DNA of 33,358 nucleotides from Haloarculaceae archaeon H-GB1-1 (GTDB lineage Archaea; Halobacteriota; Halobacteria; Halobacteriales; Haloarculaceae): the NCBI GenBank assembly GCA_029688825.1, contig JARUKX010000042.1, positions 1-33,358 of the forward strand, written 5' to 3'. Below are positions 33,111-33,358 of the stretch, piece after piece; within the stretch, counting starts at the first letter, position 1; each line of letters begins with the position of its first letter. The notes beneath the pieces are model-generated. The model was not told where the DNA came from. It was given only the letters and a program-made list of their open reading frames with translations, and did no database searches. A program made the position numbers and the translations under genes.

Positions 33111-33356
33111 TTATTCTTGCACTTCCACGTCGCCAGTGCTGTACACGACGACCATGTACCCGTGGTAGAGAAACGTCAGATGGCCGCTATCGCGGGGAGA
33201 GTCCTCGGTCCGGTCGTCGAACAACCGGTCGAGGGCGTCGGGGTCGACGACGTCGTTCAGGGGCGGGGTGAGCGTTTCGGGGTCAGTACCGTCCGCCTCG
33301 GCAACTGCCTCGACGACCGCCTGGCTTGGAGGTGCATGCGCGTCATTTACACCCAT
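33111..33356 (-). CDS. HalOD1 output-domain protein
   Basis: This 81-residue haloarchaeal protein consists of one HalOD1 domain: a helix SQAVVEAVAEADGTDPETLT, a Pro-rich turn PPLNDVVDPDALDRLF, then strands HLTFLYHGYMVVVYSTGDVEV. HalOD1 is found as a stand-alone protein or at the end of haloarchaeal signalling proteins; its output is unknown. The ATG is at 33356, two bases from the window edge, so a longer upstream start cannot be excluded. It converges on the zinc-finger membrane gene. Confidence 0.85.
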   Translation of the reverse strand: MGVNDAHAPPSQAVVEAVAEADGTDPETLTPPLNDVVDPDALDRLFDDRTEDSPRDSGHLTFLYHGYMVVVYSTGDVEVQE

Positions 33357-33358
33357 GG

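Overview
The window looks like a chromosomal segment of a halophilic archaeon (class Halobacteria). GC is high, the predicted proteins are strongly acidic, and several families seen here are haloarchaeal hallmarks: bat-type HTH_10 regulators, HalOD1, DUF4013, an archaeal-type AdoMet synthetase, an FKBP with acidic linkers and a fused NuoCD. Many starts lie about 25-30 nt after an AT-rich BoxA-like element and lack a Shine-Dalgarno sequence, which fits leaderless transcripts. No rRNA, tRNA, CRISPR array or complete insertion sequence was recognised.

Layout. 1-9361 is mostly core: the end of a histidine kinase, an FKBP prolyl isomerase, a CYTH phosphatase, AdoMet synthetase, ThiI, a small haloarchaeal protein, an MFS carrier and a P2-type cation ATPase. 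9589-14583 is a redox island: a molybdopterin formate dehydrogenase catalytic subunit (FdhA), a 55-residue Cys-rich protein, an HTH_10 regulator and a solitary NuoCD whose quinone-site tyrosine appears to be tryptophan. An MFS carrier and a DUF4013 membrane protein follow. 17350-22637 is an accessory, decaying stretch. It holds a tyrosine recombinase overlapped by a ribbon-helix-helix protein, a 0.9 kb gene-poor zone, two truncated genes joined head to head, an intact GAF histidine kinase and a broken short-chain dehydrogenase. 22930-26186 is a sulfur-type module: a rhodanese-metallo-beta-lactamase fusion and an MFS carrier, divergent from an HTH_10 regulator with a perfect inverted repeat between them.

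26257-33079 is a metal-homeostasis region with two halves. The left half (minus strand) is decayed: an HMA protein that lost one metal-binding Cys, a P1B ATPase with its catalytic core deleted, a frameshifted FmdE-like gene and a zinc-finger remnant with no start codon. The right half (plus strand) appears intact: an ArsR-like regulator with a C-terminal CxxC, a Zn/Cd-type P1B ATPase with two HMA domains, an uncharacterised polytopic membrane protein and a C2H2-finger membrane protein. The last three are linked by stop/start overlaps. The window ends in a small HalOD1 protein.

The best candidates for something not yet described are the FdhA/orphan-NuoCD module and the coupled metal-ATPase/membrane-protein/zinc-finger operon. 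All family assignments come from recognising sequence motifs by eye; no database search was possible.
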